Origin: Planctomycetia bacterium | Lineage (GTDB): Bacteria > Planctomycetota > Planctomycetia > Pirellulales > Thermoguttaceae | Length of the DNA: 34,675 nucleotides | Direction: 5' to 3' | Assembly (NCBI GenBank): GCA_030527105.1 | Contig: JAUNBK010000029.1 | Span: 3,020-37,694, forward strand | Part shown: positions 33,319 through 34,675 of the stretch, in pieces | Position numbering within the stretch: position 1 is the first letter of the stretch | Layout of the letters: each line of letters opens with the position of its first letter | Made by a program: the position numbers and the translations under genes | Notes under the pieces: model-generated | What the model was told of the DNA's origin: nothing | What the model saw: the letters and a program-made list of their open reading frames with translations, nothing else | Databases searched by the model: none

Positions 33319-34675
33319 CTGGCGCGACGTGCAGCGACTCGAATCTCAAATTTACGTCCTGATGAGGAACACCCTCTTGCGCCGAGGGAATGTAGCGATC
33401 GTTGTCGAACTGAAGCGACAGCGTGTGTTCCCCCGCAGGAATTTCGCGCTCTGGTCTCAAAATATAATTCGTCGACTCCCCCTGCGTCAGTTGGAACTCG
33501 CCAATAATTTCTCCGTCGAGCCGCAGATTCAGGTGAGGAAAAACATCTTCACATGAGGAACCGCCCGCCCGGAGCGTGAAGACGTAGCGACCGGACTTTT
33601 GGAAGTTTATACGCTTGCCGAGTGAGCCGTTCATATTGTAAGAAAGTGTCGGAATTCGGCTCTCCGAAATCGTATAGCGCTTGGCCCCGTATTCGTCAAA
33701 ATCGCGCGCACCAATCCGCAAGCCGCCGAGCGTCCCGACGCGAACGACGCCCGCATTTTGCAAGATGCTTCGCACGTATCGTTCGGCACGCGGCGTGGGA
33801 AAGTCCGGCGCGAACCACTTCACGCAATCGACGATCACGTTTTTCGAAACCCGACCCGCCGCTGCGGGAGAGAGCGTCGTGGCAAAATCGGAGATTCCCT
33901 GCCGAACCGGAATCAAACGCGCGCAACGGAACGCGATATTCCGATCTTCGCGTGTCTCGGGGTCCCACTTGTCGTTGAAAAACTCAAGCGTCAGCGTGGC
34001 TTTTTTCCCCGCATCGCGCGCTTCGTCTTCGACAGGATTCTCCTCGACCTGAATGAAGAGTCTCTTTTTGCCGAAATCGGAATCCATCTCCAAAATTCCC
34101 TGCGATTTTCCATTGATGCGCACGTTGAAAATCGGACCAACCCCTTCGAGTTTCGTGCCGCGCCCCTCGACCTCGAGGCAATAAACGCCCGGCGCAACGT
34201 CGATCGGGCACGCAAACGAAACGTTCGTGGAGGAAAAACAAACGCCCTCCCTGAAAGAGACCTTCTCATGGCTCGGCTTAAAATCGCTCGAATTCATGGT
34301 CGGGAACTCATTCTGGCGCTCAAAATCTGGCACCAGAGGAATAATCGCCCAGTCTGCCGTCTGCTGGAGGGGAATCTGCTGCCGATACGTGAGACCTTTT
34401 GCGTCTCCGAACCAAGTCAAATCGCACGAAGTGCAGCTCGCCAGTCCCAATCCTACCGAGAGCGGCAGGGCGGAAGCCTCAATCCGATCCGAAATCGGCT
34501 GAAGGCAGAATCCTTCTGGAAGAATCGCCTGCCAACGCTCAACGTGCTCAGGATTCATACCGCAGAGGAGAAAAAGCTCCCCCTCCAAAGGCTCAATGGG
34601 TGCCGAGGCGGAATTCACGAAAACGAGCGTCGTTTCGTTCGTTCCATGAGTCTCATTCGCCCCATTCGCCCCATT
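33299..34675 (-). CDS. Large protein with two carbohydrate-binding-like modules, N-terminus outside the window
   Basis: The frame is open to the right edge, giving 458 visible residues; a GTG at 34618 is not needed as a start. The first 130 visible residues ('TTLVFVNSASAPIEPLEGELFLLCG' onward) match nothing I recognise. Two beta-sandwich modules follow, at about 145-255 ('APGVYCLEVEGRG' to 'LTLEFFNDKWDPETREDRNIAFRCARLIP') and 350-455 ('SGRYVFTLRAGG' to 'PAGEHTLSLQFDNDRYIPSAQEGVPHQDVNLRFESL'). The pattern 'aG-x-H-x-L-x-x-x-F-x-N-D ... D-x-N-L' resembles the xylan-binding-like module found in large Planctomycetota proteins with DUF1587/DUF1592 domains. The region between modules includes 'DCVKWFAPDFPTPRAERYVRSIL', which I cannot name. 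The last codons and stop lie in repeat B copy 7, so the C-terminus may have been altered by that repeat. Confidence 0.68.
   Translation of the reverse strand, partial: NGANGANETHGTNETTLVFVNSASAPIEPLEGELFLLCGMNPEHVERWQAILPEGFCLQPISDRIEASALPLSVGLGLASCTSCDLTWFGDAKGLTYRQQIPLQQTADWAIIPLVPDFERQNEFPTMNSSDFKPSHEKVSFREGVCFSSTNVSFACPIDVAPGVYCLEVEGRGTKLEGVGPIFNVRINGKSQGILEMDSDFGKKRLFIQVEENPVEDEARDAGKKATLTLEFFNDKWDPETREDRNIAFRCARLIPVRQGISDFATTLSPAAAGRVSKNVIVDCVKWFAPDFPTPRAERYVRSILQNAGVVRVGTLGGLRIGARDFDEYGAKRYTISESRIPTLSYNMNGSLGKRINFQKSGRYVFTLRAGGSSCEDVFPHLNLRLDGEIIGEFQLTQGESTNYILRPEREIPAGEHTLSLQFDNDRYIPSAQEGVPHQDVNLRFESLHVAPVYDVSR

Overview
The window looks like a chromosomal segment of a Gram-negative, anaerobic or fermentative bacterium of the Planctomycetes-Verrucomicrobia-Lentisphaerae group. 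Planctomycetota is the best guess. The evidence is indirect: a lipid A gene (lpxB) and an OprP-type porin show an outer membrane; there is a PEP-CTERM surface protein; a secreted protein carries 'TDAGL'-type leucine-rich repeats; a large protein carries paired carbohydrate-binding-like modules; and an ECF sigma factor sits next to a small partner. HydE/HydG and a PduS/PduT-like microcompartment pair point to [FeFe]-hydrogenase-based fermentation. No rRNA or tRNA is present, so the taxonomy is inference.

Layout. 1-375: tail of a probable glycogen debranching enzyme. 524-3006: hydE-hydG (+). 3007-4053: a gene-free kilobase filled with inverted repeats, a terminal-inverted-repeat element and copies of two interspersed repeat families. 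4054-6035 (-): PduT-like shell protein and PduS-like flavin/Fe-S oxidoreductase. 6210-7484 (-): secreted LRR protein. 7805-9112 (+): porin. 9345-14307 (-): sbcD-sbcC. 14669-15961 (+): ECF sigma factor and an anti-sigma-like protein. 16036-16755 (-): aat. 17183-20459 (+): heparinase-like lyase, then lpxB. 20768-25947 (+): PEP-CTERM beta-structured surface protein, SGNH hydrolase, alpha/beta hydrolase. 26072-27644 (+): two unrecognised proteins. 27880-31533 (+): GNAT-like protein, degenerate ketosynthase, yacG, hisH. 31724-32637 (-): beta-helix gene broken by a frameshift. 33299 to the right edge (-): large protein with two carbohydrate-binding-like modules.

How the genes fit together. HydE and HydG build the H-cluster of an [FeFe] hydrogenase. 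PduS and PduT relay electrons across a microcompartment shell. Both belong to anaerobic redox balancing, though neither the hydrogenase nor the remaining shell genes are here. The lyase, the two secreted hydrolases, the porin and the module-bearing protein fit a polysaccharide-degrading lifestyle. The rest is housekeeping: DNA-end processing, N-end-rule tagging, lipid A and histidine synthesis.

The most unusual items are: (i) a family of about 107-bp intergenic repeats with imperfect terminal inverted repeats, at least five clear copies and several decayed ones, all in the same orientation; (ii) a beta-ketoacyl-synthase-fold protein in which the catalytic Cys and both His are replaced; (iii) a beta-helix gene split exactly at a seven-A tract; (iv) three tandem GTGTACGA octamers between a near-consensus promoter and the surface-protein gene; (v) a repeat-derived palindrome in the leader of the heparinase-like gene. 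I did not find a complete new multi-gene defence or mobile system.
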